Assembly (NCBI RefSeq): GCF_016907795.1
Contig: NZ_JAFBCR010000001.1
Location: 248,001 to 312,000 of the forward strand
Direction of reading: 5' to 3'
Source of the DNA: Kocuria palustris
GTDB taxonomy: Bacteria; Actinomycetota; Actinomycetes; Actinomycetales; Micrococcaceae
Length of the DNA stretch: 64,000 bases
Positions 30,110 through 38,084 of this stretch are shown here, piece after piece. The notes below the pieces were generated by a model, which saw only the letters and a program-made list of their open reading frames with translations, made no database searches and was not told where the DNA came from. Each line of letters starts with the position of its first letter. The first letter of the stretch is position 1. A program made the translations under genes and the position numbers.

Positions 30110-31084
30110 TCAGCGCACGTCCAGGGCGGCATCCTCCTCGGCGGCGTCCTGCACCCCGAAGCGCTTGCGGCGCTTGGGCCGGGTCAGATCGCGCAGATGC
30201 GCCGGCATGTCGTCGACCATCTCGAGCTGGCGCATGAGGTCCTCCTCGGTGCGTCCGTCGCCGATGCCGATGAAGCGGCCCTCGGCGTCGTAGTACTGGG
30301 CCAGCTCGGTCTCGATCCGGGCGGCGTAGTCGCGGTCCCAGGCGTCGTTGCGGACCTTCTGGCGCGCCGAGTAGCCGTAGGCCACGAAGGCCAGCAGCGC
30401 GAAGGCCGACCACTGCATCGAGTACGACAGCTGCGGCCCGTAGTCCAGGTCCGGCTCGGCGAATCCGGCCGGCCGCGTCTGCGCGGCAGGGTCCTCCGCC
30501 ATCATCTGCCCGTAGGCCTGGTCCACGAGATCCACGCCGGAGACCTCCTCCACGTCCGGCAGGTGGATCGAGGCGACCTGGCCCTCGGGAGCGGTGCGCT
30601 CGGGCGTGCCCTCCGAGGGCTGCACGCGGGCGGTGACCTCGACCTGGCCGGCGGGAGCCTCCGGGACCTCGGAGGGGCTGCCGTCGCCGGTCTCGGACGT
30701 GGGGATCCAGCCGCGGCTGATCAGCACGACGGCACCCTGCTGCGTGCGCAGCGGCACCAGGACCTCGTAGCCGATCTGCCCCTCGGAGGTCCGGTTGCGA
30801 GCCAGGACGGTGTCCTCCGTGAGGTACTCCCCGCGCAGCTGCACCGGGTGCCACCGCTGGGAGCCGTCGTAGTCCTCGAAGGCGGACAGGGCCTCCTGGC
30901 CGGTGAGGGGATCGGCGTCGTAGTTGTCGATGATCAGCTGGTTGCTGTGATCGATCTGCTCGGCGCGGTCGTACTGCCAGTTGCCCAGGTACAGGCACAG
31001 GGCCGCGCCCAGGCAGCAGACGATGAACCAGCCGATCCAGCGCCCGGAGAGCAGGAACGAGTAGGTCTGCAGGAACCGCCTCAT
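30110..31084 (-). CDS. SURF1-family cytochrome oxidase biogenesis protein
   Basis: A 324-residue membrane protein. The N-terminal segment (residues about 17-34) is followed by GNWQYDRAEQ, which matches the SURF1 LGxWQxxR motif, then VQLRGEYL, VLVPLRTQQGAVVLISRGWIP, and a second membrane helix near residue 235 (QWSAFALLAFVAYGY). SURF1 helps insert heme A into cytochrome c oxidase subunit I, fitting ctaA and ctaB in the window. A charged C-terminal tail of about 75 residues is extra. The ATG at 31084 overlaps the stop of the upstream small gene (ATGA). Confidence 0.88.
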   Translation of the reverse strand: MRRFLQTYSFLLSGRWIGWFIVCCLGAALCLYLGNWQYDRAEQIDHSNQLIIDNYDADPLTGQEALSAFEDYDGSQRWHPVQLRGEYLTEDTVLARNRTSEGQIGYEVLVPLRTQQGAVVLISRGWIPTSETGDGSPSEVPEAPAGQVEVTARVQPSEGTPERTAPEGQVASIHLPDVEEVSGVDLVDQAYGQMMAEDPAAQTRPAGFAEPDLDYGPQLSYSMQWSAFALLAFVAYGYSARQKVRNDAWDRDYAARIETELAQYYDAEGRFIGIGDGRTEEDLMRQLEMVDDMPAHLRDLTRPKRRKRFGVQDAAEEDAALDVR

Positions 31085-31356
31085 GCCTGCACCTCTGACA
31101 GCGGTCGGATCTCGAGCAGGAAGCCGCGAGCGTCCAAGAACTCGCCGAGGTGCTGCCGGTGCTCCTGGCAGGCCACCCAGCGCTTGCGCCGCTGAGGGGC
31201 GTGGACGCGGGGATTGTTCCACTCGAGCACCCACACGGCGGCCTGACGGCAGCCGCGGCGCGAGCACTGAGGGGCCGCGCCGTCCTGATCCGCCGAAGCG
31301 GCCTCCCGGGGCTCCCGGGGGCCGTCGGACAGCGAGCCGAGCAGATCGAAGGACAT
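31081..31356 (-). CDS. Small Cys-containing protein coupled to surf1
   Basis: A 91-residue protein I recognise only as a conserved actinobacterial type of unknown function. Cys31 and Cys36 (CSRRGC) and the pair Cys63/His66 (WVACQEH) could bind a metal, and the core VLEWNNPRVHAPQRRKRW is strikingly aromatic and basic. The stop overlaps the surf1 start by 4 bases, so translation is coupled, suggesting a part in oxidase assembly. The start ATG at 31356 has an AGGAG somewhat far upstream. Confidence 0.75.
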   Translation of the reverse strand: MSFDLLGSLSDGPREPREAASADQDGAAPQCSRRGCRQAAVWVLEWNNPRVHAPQRRKRWVACQEHRQHLGEFLDARGFLLEIRPLSEVQA

Positions 31357-31413
31357 GGGGGAGAGGACTCCTGGTGGTCTGGTGAAGTGGTTCGCAGGCG
31401 GCGCGGGCGGGTC

Positions 31414-31962
31414 TCAGCCGGATCGGCCGCCCGTTCCATTGTCCTGCATTCCGGCAGCGGAGCGGCCCCGGCCGGATTCGAGCATGCGCTCGGTGTCCTC
31501 GCTCCACTCGCCGTCGATCGTCTCCGCATCGGAATCGCTCGCGGGCTCGGCGGTCAGCTGGACGGGGGCCGGCTCCGGATCAGGGGCCATGTACGACGAC
31601 GAGCGCTCGGTGCGGTCCGCGCCCACATTGGCCAGCAGCACGGCCGACCAGGGAAGCACGATGATGCCCAGCCCGCACACGATGCGCAGAATCCAGTGGT
31701 CCACGAGCACGAACGCGATCAGGCAGACCACGCGCAGCAGCATCTGGATGCCGTAGACGACCATGCGCCGGCCCATGTCCGCCGAGTGGGCCTCCGGGGT
31801 GGAGGTGATCGAGTAGGAGTCCGCGTCCTTCCCCCGACGCTTCCCGCGTGATCCCGAGGGCGGGGCGGCCTGGGGCTCGACGGCGCGGGAGCGGGCGCGC
31901 GCCCGCTCGGCCGAGGCCTGCATGGCGGCGAGGTCGGAGGGGTTGAGGTATCGGGGCGTCAT
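31414..31962 (-). CDS. DUF3099 family membrane protein
   Basis: A 182-residue protein matching DUF3099: SYSITSTPEAHSADMGRRM, then two hydrophobic helices (YGIQMLLRVVCLIAFVLV and IVCGLGIIVLPWSAVLLAN). A basic, disordered N-terminus of about 45 residues and an acidic C-terminus flank the core. Function unknown. The ATG at 31962 has AAGGAG upstream; a longer in-frame reading upstream is non-homologous. It is transcribed divergently from fabG and toward the surf1 pair, 57 bases from the small Cys gene. Confidence 0.82.
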   Translation of the reverse strand: MTPRYLNPSDLAAMQASAERARARSRAVEPQAAPPSGSRGKRRGKDADSYSITSTPEAHSADMGRRMVVYGIQMLLRVVCLIAFVLVDHWILRIVCGLGIIVLPWSAVLLANVGADRTERSSSYMAPDPEPAPVQLTAEPASDSDAETIDGEWSEDTERMLESGRGRSAAGMQDNGTGGRSG

Positions 31963-32164
31963 GTCCTCAGCTCCTTCCGCCGCGTTCAGACGGCGCAGCA
32001 GGAACCCGGTGCGCCGCGGCCGTCGGATCAGCCGCCCGACGGCATCCCACCATTGTGCACCCGCGCCCTGACAGCCTCGGGCCGGGCGGCTGACTGCTGA
32101 TCGGCACAAGCCGGAACGGGGAATCTCTGAGATGCTCCACCACGGATCGGCGGACGCCGGCCGG

Positions 32165-32170
32165 TAATGT
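32165..32170 (+). promoter_or_regulatory. -10 candidate for fabG
   Basis: TAATGT, 39 bases before the fabG start. No obvious -35. Confidence 0.4.
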
Positions 32171-32209
32171 GTCGCTGGACTTCTTCCGCTTCGAAAGGCT
32201 CGACACCAC

Positions 32210-32944
32210 ATGACAGCTCAGACGCAGGACGCGCAGACTCCGCGAGTGGTCCTGGTGACCGGCGGCAACCGAGGCATCGGACGCAGCATCGCGGAGGCCT
32301 TCCGTGCCCAGGGCGATCAGGTCGTCGTGACCTACCGCTCGGGCGAGGCTCCGGAGGGCGTCGACGCCGTGCGCTGCGACGTCTCCGACACCGAGTCCGT
32401 GGACGCGGCCTTCACCGAGATCGAGAAGACCTGGGGCCCCGTGGACGTCGTGGTGGCCAACGCGGGGATCACGCAGGACACCCTGCTCATGCGCATGAGC
32501 GAGGAGGACTTCACCTCCGTGGTGAACACCAACCTCACCGGGGCCTTCCGGGTCTCCAAGCGCGCGACCCGCGGCTTCCTCAAGAAGAAGGCCGGGCGCA
32601 TCGTGTTCATCTCCTCGATCGTCGGCTACACGGGCGGTCCGGGGCAGGTCAACTACGCGTCCTCCAAGGCCGGGCTCCAGGGCATGGCCCGCTCCATCAC
32701 CCGCGAGCTCGGCGGCCGTGGCATCACCGCCAACGTCGTGGCCCCGGGCTACATCCGCACCGACATGACTGCGGAGCTTCCCGAAGACGTCTCGGCCGGC
32801 TACGCCGAGCGCATCCCGGCCAACCGCTTCGGCGAGCCCGAGGAGGTCGCCGAGGTCGTGCGCTGGCTGGCCACCTCCTCCGGGGCCGCCTACATCAACG
32901 GAGCCGTGATCCCGGTCGACGGCGGCTTCGGCATGGGCGTCTGA
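32210..32944 (+). CDS. fabG: 3-oxoacyl-ACP reductase FabG
   Basis: An NADPH-dependent short-chain dehydrogenase that reduces 3-oxoacyl-ACP in type II fatty acid synthesis. The 244-residue protein has TGGNRGIGRS (17-26), the NAG motif in VVANAGITQD, the catalytic Ser in FISSIVGY and the classical Y-x3-K in NYASSKAG. GAAAGG lies upstream of the ATG. It is followed after 90 bases by a second reductase, echoing the mycobacterial mabA-inhA pair. Confidence 0.94.
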   Translation: MTAQTQDAQTPRVVLVTGGNRGIGRSIAEAFRAQGDQVVVTYRSGEAPEGVDAVRCDVSDTESVDAAFTEIEKTWGPVDVVVANAGITQDTLLMRMSEEDFTSVVNTNLTGAFRVSKRATRGFLKKKAGRIVFISSIVGYTGGPGQVNYASSKAGLQGMARSITRELGGRGITANVVAPGYIRTDMTAELPEDVSAGYAERIPANRFGEPEEVAEVVRWLATSSGAAYINGAVIPVDGGFGMGV

Positions 32945-33034
32945 GGCCTCCGCCTTCCCGGACGCACCCGACACAGCATCTGAGGCCCTCGAGCGGTCGC
33001 AGACATCCAGCAGCAGCGAGCACAGGAGAGCACC

Positions 33035-33790
33035 ATGGACTCAGTGGCAGGCAAGACTGTCGTCATCACCGGATCCTCGCGCGGCGTCGGCGCCGACACC
33101 GCTAAGATCCTCGCCGGACAGGGCGCGAACGTCGTCGTGAACTACCGGCAGAAGGCCCCGCGCGCCAACAAGGTCGTGCAGCTGATCGAGGAGGCCGGCG
33201 GCAAGGCCGTGGCCGTGGGCGCCGACCTCACCGATGATCAGGGCATCAGCCCGCTGCTGCAGGCTGCACAGGACAGCTTCGGGTCCGTCGACGTCGTGAT
33301 CCTCAACGCCTCGGGCGGCATGGAGTCGGACCTCGGCGAGGACTACGCCATGCGCCTGAACCGCGACGCCCAGGTCCGCGCTCTGGAGACCGCGGCCGAG
33401 GCGCTGCCCCAGGGCGGTCGCGTGGTGTTCGTGACCAGCCACCAGGCGCACTTCATCCGCGAGGTCGAGACCATGCCCGAGTACGAGCAGGTGGCGCTGT
33501 CCAAGCGCGCCGGCGAGGACGCGCTCACCGAGCGGATCCCCATGCTCTCCGAGAAGGGCATCGACTTCGTCGTGGTCTCCGCGGACATGATCGAGGGCAC
33601 CGTCACCGCCACGCTGCTCAATCGCGCCCGCCCCGGGGCCCTTGATCAGCGCCGCGAGTCCGCCGGACGTCTCTACACGGTCCAGGAGTTCGCTCAGGAG
33701 ATCGCCGCCATGGTCACCGCCGACGTCCCCACCGGGCATGTGGAGCTCGTGGGCGGGGCCGAGGACTTCCTGGCCCAGTCGCAGGGCTGA
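33035..33790 (+). CDS. SDR oxidoreductase, FabL-like enoyl-ACP reductase candidate
   Basis: A 251-residue SDR with a classical cofactor loop TGSSRGVGAD (12-21) and NASGG in place of NNAG. The usual Y-x3-K is absent: in PEYEQVALSK the spacing is Tyr150-x6-Lys157, the arrangement of enoyl-ACP reductases. The combination of TGSSRGVG with Y-x6-K is that of Bacillus FabL. It follows fabG, the place where inhA lies in mycobacteria. The catalytic-Ser position reads TSHQAHF. AGGAGAGCACC precedes the ATG. Family is certain; the enoyl reductase role is inference. Confidence 0.75.
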   Translation: MDSVAGKTVVITGSSRGVGADTAKILAGQGANVVVNYRQKAPRANKVVQLIEEAGGKAVAVGADLTDDQGISPLLQAAQDSFGSVDVVILNASGGMESDLGEDYAMRLNRDAQVRALETAAEALPQGGRVVFVTSHQAHFIREVETMPEYEQVALSKRAGEDALTERIPMLSEKGIDFVVVSADMIEGTVTATLLNRARPGALDQRRESAGRLYTVQEFAQEIAAMVTADVPTGHVELVGGAEDFLAQSQG

Positions 33791-33806
33791 TCCAGCACCT
33801 TCGACA

Positions 33807-33857
33807 CACGACGACGGCGGCGCCGAGCTCACTGAGCTCGGCGCCGCCGTCGTCGTG
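33807..33857. terminator. Bidirectional terminator, fabG pair/serB
   Basis: A perfect 24-bp stem (33807-33830 with 33834-33857) and a 3-base loop, between convergent genes. The outer 16 bp repeat the CACGACGACGGCGGCG stem found after pgk. Confidence 0.92.
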
Positions 33858-33867
33858 CAGGGGGACC

Positions 33868-34803
33868 TCAGAGGTCGGCGAAGAAGCGCACCGCATCCAG
33901 GTTGGGGATGTTGATCTGGGCGTCGGCGACCTCGCGCAGCACGGGCTTGGCGTTGAACGCGATGCCCACCGCGGCGGCCTCCAGCAGCTGGATGTCGTTC
34001 GCGCCGTCGCCCACGGCGATGGTCTGATCGGCAGCGACTCCGTCCGATTCGGCCCAGGCGCGCAGCATCGAGGCCTTCACCGAGGCGTCCACGATGGGGC
34101 CCAGGATGCGTCCGGTCAGGCGACCGTCCACGACCTCCAGCTCATTGGCCAGGTAGTGGTCGATCTCGTGCTTGGCCACCAGCGGCTCGAGCACCTGGCG
34201 GAAGCCGCCGGAGACGACGCCCACGGTCCACTCGGCGCGGTGGAAGGTCTCGACCAGCACGGCAGCGCCCACCGTGGGACGCAGCTCCTGGGCGACCTCG
34301 CCGATCACGGAGTCCGGCAGGCCCTCCAGCAGGGCGACGCGCTCGCGCAGCGACGCGGCGAAGTCGAGCTCCCCGCGCATGGTGCGCTCGGTGATATCGG
34401 CGACGTGGTCCTGCACTCCTGCCTTGGCGGCCAGCAGGTCGATGACCTCCTGCTGGATGAAGGTGGAGTCCATGTCCATGACGAGCAGCTTGCGGCGCTC
34501 GGGATCCAGGATCGAGGCGGGGACGACGCTGACGTCGACGTCGTCCCACAGGGACGAGAGGGGATCAGGCCGCACGATCCGGCGAGCCTCGTCCAGGGTC
34601 AGGCCCGTGAACTTCGCGTAGGCGGCGTTGTAGCCGTTGAGGTCTCCATCAGCCGAGCCGCCGCCGGAGGCGCTGGGCGTGACGCGGACGCGGCCGTGGG
34701 ACTCGATGTCGCCCCCGGCCTCCTCGATGGTCTCCATGATCTGCCCGACGGTCTCCGGATGCGGTGTCCGTGCCAGGGCGATCAGGGCGAGTTGCTCGGT
34801 CAT
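33868..34803 (-). CDS. serB: Phosphoserine phosphatase
   Basis: Performs the last step of serine synthesis, phosphoserine to serine. The 311-residue HAD-family protein has the nucleophile motif DMDST (Asp110, Asp112), VVSGGFRQVLEP (motif II region) and the metal-binding VGDGANDIQLLEAA. About 95 N-terminal residues form an ACT-like segment, as in SerB of mycobacteria. The ATG at 34803 has no ribosome binding site; a TAGACT -10 ends 7 bases upstream, so the message is probably leaderless. It diverges from an ABC ATPase gene that is also leaderless. Confidence 0.94.
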   Translation of the reverse strand: MTEQLALIALARTPHPETVGQIMETIEEAGGDIESHGRVRVTPSASGGGSADGDLNGYNAAYAKFTGLTLDEARRIVRPDPLSSLWDDVDVSVVPASILDPERRKLLVMDMDSTFIQQEVIDLLAAKAGVQDHVADITERTMRGELDFAASLRERVALLEGLPDSVIGEVAQELRPTVGAAVLVETFHRAEWTVGVVSGGFRQVLEPLVAKHEIDHYLANELEVVDGRLTGRILGPIVDASVKASMLRAWAESDGVAADQTIAVGDGANDIQLLEAAAVGIAFNAKPVLREVADAQINIPNLDAVRFFADL

Positions 34804-34810
34804 GGCGGCG

Positions 34811-34816
34811 AGTCTA
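34811..34816 (-). promoter_or_regulatory. -10 of a leaderless serB promoter
   Basis: TAGACT on the minus strand followed by 7 bases and the ATG. Transcription would begin at or next to the start codon. Confidence 0.65.
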
Positions 34817-34884
34817 GCGGCAGTGGGCTTCGCTTCCGGCATCGATGACCGATGCGGCTCGCGCCCTCGCACGTGCCCGCGGGA

Positions 34885-34890
34885 TAGAGT
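34885..34890 (+). promoter_or_regulatory. -10 of a leaderless ABC ATPase promoter
   Basis: TAGAGT followed by 7 bases and the ATG at 34898, with no ribosome binding site. It mirrors the divergent serB promoter 70 bases away. Confidence 0.6.
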
Positions 34891-34897
34891 GGCCGTC

Positions 34898-35683
34898 ATG
34901 AGCGCAGCCCTGTCGATGACCGATGTCGATCTCGTCCGCAGCGGGAAGAACCTGCTGGAGCAGGTGAGCTGGTCCGTGCAGGACAGCGAGCGCTGGGTGG
35001 TCCTGGGGCCCAACGGCGCCGGCAAGTCCACCCTGCTCTCCCTGGCCTCCGCCCGCCAGCACCCCACCCGCGGCACCGTCGAGATCCTCGACGAGACCCT
35101 GGGCCGGGTGGACGTGTTCGAGCTGCGTCCGCGGATCGGCCTGACCTCTTCGCACCTGGCGGATCAGATCCCCGGCGGGGAGACCGTCGCCGACGTCGTC
35201 CTCACGGCCGCCTACGGCGTGGCCGGGCGCTGGCGCGAGCACTACGACGAGGCCGACACCGAGCGCGCCGCACAGCTGCTGTCGGACTGGAACCTTCAGG
35301 GACTGGCCGATCGGAAGTTCGGCTCGCTGTCCTCCGGGGAGAAGAAGCGGGTGCTGATCGCCCGCGCCCTGATGACCGACCCCGAGATCCTGCTGCTCGA
35401 CGAGCCCGCTTCCGGACTGGATGTGGCCGGGCGCGAGGACCTCGTGACGCGGCTCGACGAGCTGGCCGCCTCCGAGCTGGCGCCTGCCGTGGTGATGGTG
35501 ACCCATCACCTCGAGGAGGTGCCCCCGAACTTCACGCACGCCCTGCTGCTCAGCGAGGGCCGCGTGGTCGCCGCTGGACCGGTGGGCGAGGTCATGACGC
35601 AGTCCAACCTCTCGGAGACCTTCGGCATGCCGCTGAAGCTCGTGCGCGTGGGCGATCGCTTCGCCGCGTTCCGCCGCGACTGA
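34898..35683 (+). CDS. ABC transporter ATPase without cognate permease
   Basis: A 261-residue ATPase: Walker A GPNGAGKST (37-45), signature LSSGEKKRVLIARAL, Walker B ILLLDEPASGLD and switch His in VTHHLEEVP. The ending NLSETFGMPLKLVRVGDRF resembles iron- or molybdate-type ATPases (ModF-like). No binding protein or matching permease is adjacent; the next gene is a TauE-type permease, 13 bases away. Start ATG 34898, leaderless. The frame is open further upstream across the serB start, but that part is not coding. Cargo unknown. Confidence 0.85.
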   Translation: MSAALSMTDVDLVRSGKNLLEQVSWSVQDSERWVVLGPNGAGKSTLLSLASARQHPTRGTVEILDETLGRVDVFELRPRIGLTSSHLADQIPGGETVADVVLTAAYGVAGRWREHYDEADTERAAQLLSDWNLQGLADRKFGSLSSGEKKRVLIARALMTDPEILLLDEPASGLDVAGREDLVTRLDELAASELAPAVVMVTHHLEEVPPNFTHALLLSEGRVVAAGPVGEVMTQSNLSETFGMPLKLVRVGDRFAAFRRD

Positions 35684-35696
35684 TCCGGTCCTCTCG

Positions 35697-36563
35697 ATGG
35701 AGTGGATGTCCGGGCTGCTCGAGTCGTTCGAGTTCACCTGGTGGCAGGCGGGGCTGATCCTCGTGGCCGGGGTGTGGGCCGGTCTGATCAACACGATCGT
35801 GGGCTCCGGCACTCTGGTGACCTTCCCCGTGCTGGTCACCATGGGCGTGCCGCCGGTGACAGCGACCATGTCGAATGCCATGGGGCTGATCGCCGGGAAC
35901 CTCACCGGTGCGTGGAACTACCGCGCCGAGCTGCGCGGCCTGCGCGGGACCCTGCTGAAGCTGCTGCCGTGCTCCATCATCGGCGGCGCGATAGGCGCCG
36001 GGCTGCTCATGGTGCTGCCCGAGGAGGTCTTCTCCTATGTGGCGCCGGCGCTGATCGTCGTCGCTCTGTTCTTCGTGGTCTTCCAGCCCCGACTGCAGGG
36101 GATCGTGCGGCAGCGGAAGGAGGCTCAGGCTCAGGAGATCGCTGACGCCGCCCGGGCCCACGGCGAGGAGCCGGCACAGCTGGATCCGAACTCCCTGCCG
36201 CAGCCGTCGATCCTCTACGTGCTGGTCTTCATCGCGGGCATCTACGGCGGCTACTTCGTGGCCGCGCAGGGCGTGCTGCTGCTGGGGATCCTGGGCGTGT
36301 TCCTGCTGGCGTCCATGCAGTCGGCCAACGCCGTGAAGATCTTCCTGGTGGCCGCGGTGAACATCGTGGCCGCCGTGTCCTACATCCTCTTCTCCTTCGA
36401 GCGCATCGACTGGTGGGTCGTGGTGCTGATCGCGATCTCGTCGTCGGTCGGCTCGTGGCTGGGCGCCAAGGTGGGCCGCCGGCTCTCTCCGGTGGCTCTG
36501 CGCACGGTGATCGTCATCCTGGGGCTGGCCGCCCTGGCCAACATGGTGAGGCAGGTGCTGTGA
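35697..36563 (+). CDS. TauE/SafE (TSUP) family permease
   Basis: A 288-residue membrane protein with about eight hydrophobic segments in two halves. The family motif INTIVGSGTLVTFPVLVTMG follows segment 1, and the second half has GIYGGYFVAAQGVLLLGILG. A hydrophilic loop (about residues 138-170) joins the halves. TSUP members export sulfite, sulfoacetate or other anions; the substrate here is not evident. No clear ribosome binding site. It is 13 bases behind the ABC ATPase and overlaps the following methyltransferase (GTGA), so all three look like one operon. Confidence 0.87.
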   Translation: MEWMSGLLESFEFTWWQAGLILVAGVWAGLINTIVGSGTLVTFPVLVTMGVPPVTATMSNAMGLIAGNLTGAWNYRAELRGLRGTLLKLLPCSIIGGAIGAGLLMVLPEEVFSYVAPALIVVALFFVVFQPRLQGIVRQRKEAQAQEIADAARAHGEEPAQLDPNSLPQPSILYVLVFIAGIYGGYFVAAQGVLLLGILGVFLLASMQSANAVKIFLVAAVNIVAAVSYILFSFERIDWWVVVLIAISSSVGSWLGAKVGRRLSPVALRTVIVILGLAALANMVRQVL

Positions 36564-37423
36564 GCCAGCAGATCCCCCCGTCTTTCGACGAGCTCGGCGC
36601 GCGGTTCCCGCAGCTGACAGTCCTGAGAGATCCGGCCGATCCTCGGGTGGCCGACTACACCTCGCTGACGGATGTTTCGCTGCGGCGCAAGCTCGAGCCC
36701 GAGCGCGGGATGTACCTGGCGGAGTCCTCCAAGGTGCTGCGCCGGGCGCTTGCGGCGGGGCATCAGCCGCGGTCGTTCTTCATGTCCCGCAAGTGGGTGC
36801 TCGATCTGGCCGATGTGCTCGACGCCCACCCCGAGGTCCCTCTTTATGTGGGGGAGGACGAGGTGCTCGAGGGCGTCACCGGTTTCCACCTGCACCGCGG
36901 GGCGCTGGCGGCCATGCAGCGCCCGGAGCCGCTGCCGCTGGCCTCGGTGCTGGCCTCGTCGCAGCGCGTGGCGATCGTGGAGGACGTGGTCGATCACACC
37001 AACCTGGGGGCGATCTTCCGCTCGGCGGCAGCCCTGCAGGTCGATGCCGTGCTGGTGACCCCGCGCTGCGCCGATCCGCTCTACCGCCGGGCGATCCGGG
37101 TCTCCATGGGCACCGTCTTCCAGGTCCCGTGGGTGCGACTGGAGCACTGGACGGCGGATCTGCAGCAGGTCAAGGACGCAGGCTTCCTCACCGCCGCCAT
37201 GGCGCTCGAGGACGACTCTCTGGCCCTCGACGAGCTCGGCACCCGCGTGCGGGAATCGGGGGAGAGGCTCGCCCTGCTGCTGGGCACCGAGGGCCACGGA
37301 CTCACGCCGCCGGCCATCCACCACGCCGATCTCACCGTGCGGATCCCGATGTCCCACGGGGTGGACTCGCTGAACGTGGCCGCGGCGTCTGCGGTGGCCT
37401 TCTGGGAGACGCGGCCGGCCTGA
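36560..37423 (+). CDS. SpoU/TrmH-family RNA 2'-O-methyltransferase
   Basis: A 287-residue SPOUT enzyme. The three SpoU motifs are present: motif 1 VVDHTNLGAIFRSA, motif 2 LLLGTEGHGL and motif 3 VRIPMSHGVDSLNVAAASAVA. An N-terminal RNA-binding domain (YLAESSKVLRRAL) precedes them. It uses S-adenosylmethionine to methylate ribose in rRNA or tRNA; which site is not known. The GTG at 36560 overlaps the TSUP stop by 4 bases. A longer upstream reading lies inside the permease. Confidence 0.9.
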   Translation: MSQQIPPSFDELGARFPQLTVLRDPADPRVADYTSLTDVSLRRKLEPERGMYLAESSKVLRRALAAGHQPRSFFMSRKWVLDLADVLDAHPEVPLYVGEDEVLEGVTGFHLHRGALAAMQRPEPLPLASVLASSQRVAIVEDVVDHTNLGAIFRSAAALQVDAVLVTPRCADPLYRRAIRVSMGTVFQVPWVRLEHWTADLQQVKDAGFLTAAMALEDDSLALDELGTRVRESGERLALLLGTEGHGLTPPAIHHADLTVRIPMSHGVDSLNVAAASAVAFWETRPA

Positions 37424-37484
37424 GCCGCCTCCGGTCGGCACTGCGGCATCCTGACCGGCCGCGGCCTCCACGGACCAGCGACGC

Positions 37485-38084
37485 TCAGCTGTTGCGCAGA
37501 TGCGTTCCCGTGTGCTCGGCGAGCGCGGTGATCAGCTCGTGCTGGAAGCGCTCGTCGTGCACTGCCGGATGGGTCTGCTCCACGCGCCCGTGATGCCAGT
37601 ACCCGCCGGAGCTCAGCGCCTCGGGGTCCTGGGTCGTCGCCAGCCAGGCCTGGGTGACATGGGCCAGATCGAGGTCCTCAGCGGCGTCGGGGCCGCCCAT
37701 GCGAGTGGGCACCCAGCCGGGATCGACGGCATTTGCGTGCACGTCCGGGCGCAGCCGCGCCACCGCGGCCATCAGCGCGGTGAGCAGGTAGGGCGCCACC
37801 ACGTTGACCGGCAGCAGGGCGGGCCCGGCGATGATCCCGGCATTGTGGATCACCGCATCCAGCGAGCCGATCCGCTGGGCCTGCCCGGCGATCCCGCGCA
37901 TTTGCTCGGGATCGCCGAGATCGCCCACGACGCTCGCGACACCGGCGTCGAGCAGGTCCTCGACCGCCGCCAGCCGCTCCTGGGAGCGGGCGTGGACGAC
38001 GACGTCGTGGCCGCCCTCCAGCAGTGCCGCAGCCGTGGAGCGGCCCACGCCGGTGGTCGATCCTGTGATCAGGATGCGGGTCAT
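37485..38084 (-). pseudogene. SDR oxidoreductase lacking its catalytic segment
   Basis: A 199-residue SDR. The cofactor loop TGSTTGVGRS (8-17), the VVGDLGDPEQ acidic site and HNAG (80-83) are intact, and the C-terminal part (VDPGWVPTRMGGPDAAEDL to SGGYWHHGR) is well conserved. Between LLTALM and AAVARLRPD (about residue 105, near 37769) the catalytic Ser and Y-x3-K block of about 45 residues is missing, in frame. AGGAG lies 5 bases before the ATG at 38084, so it may still be translated, but it cannot be a normal reductase. It is read in frame from the DHFR remnant upstream. Confidence 0.75.
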
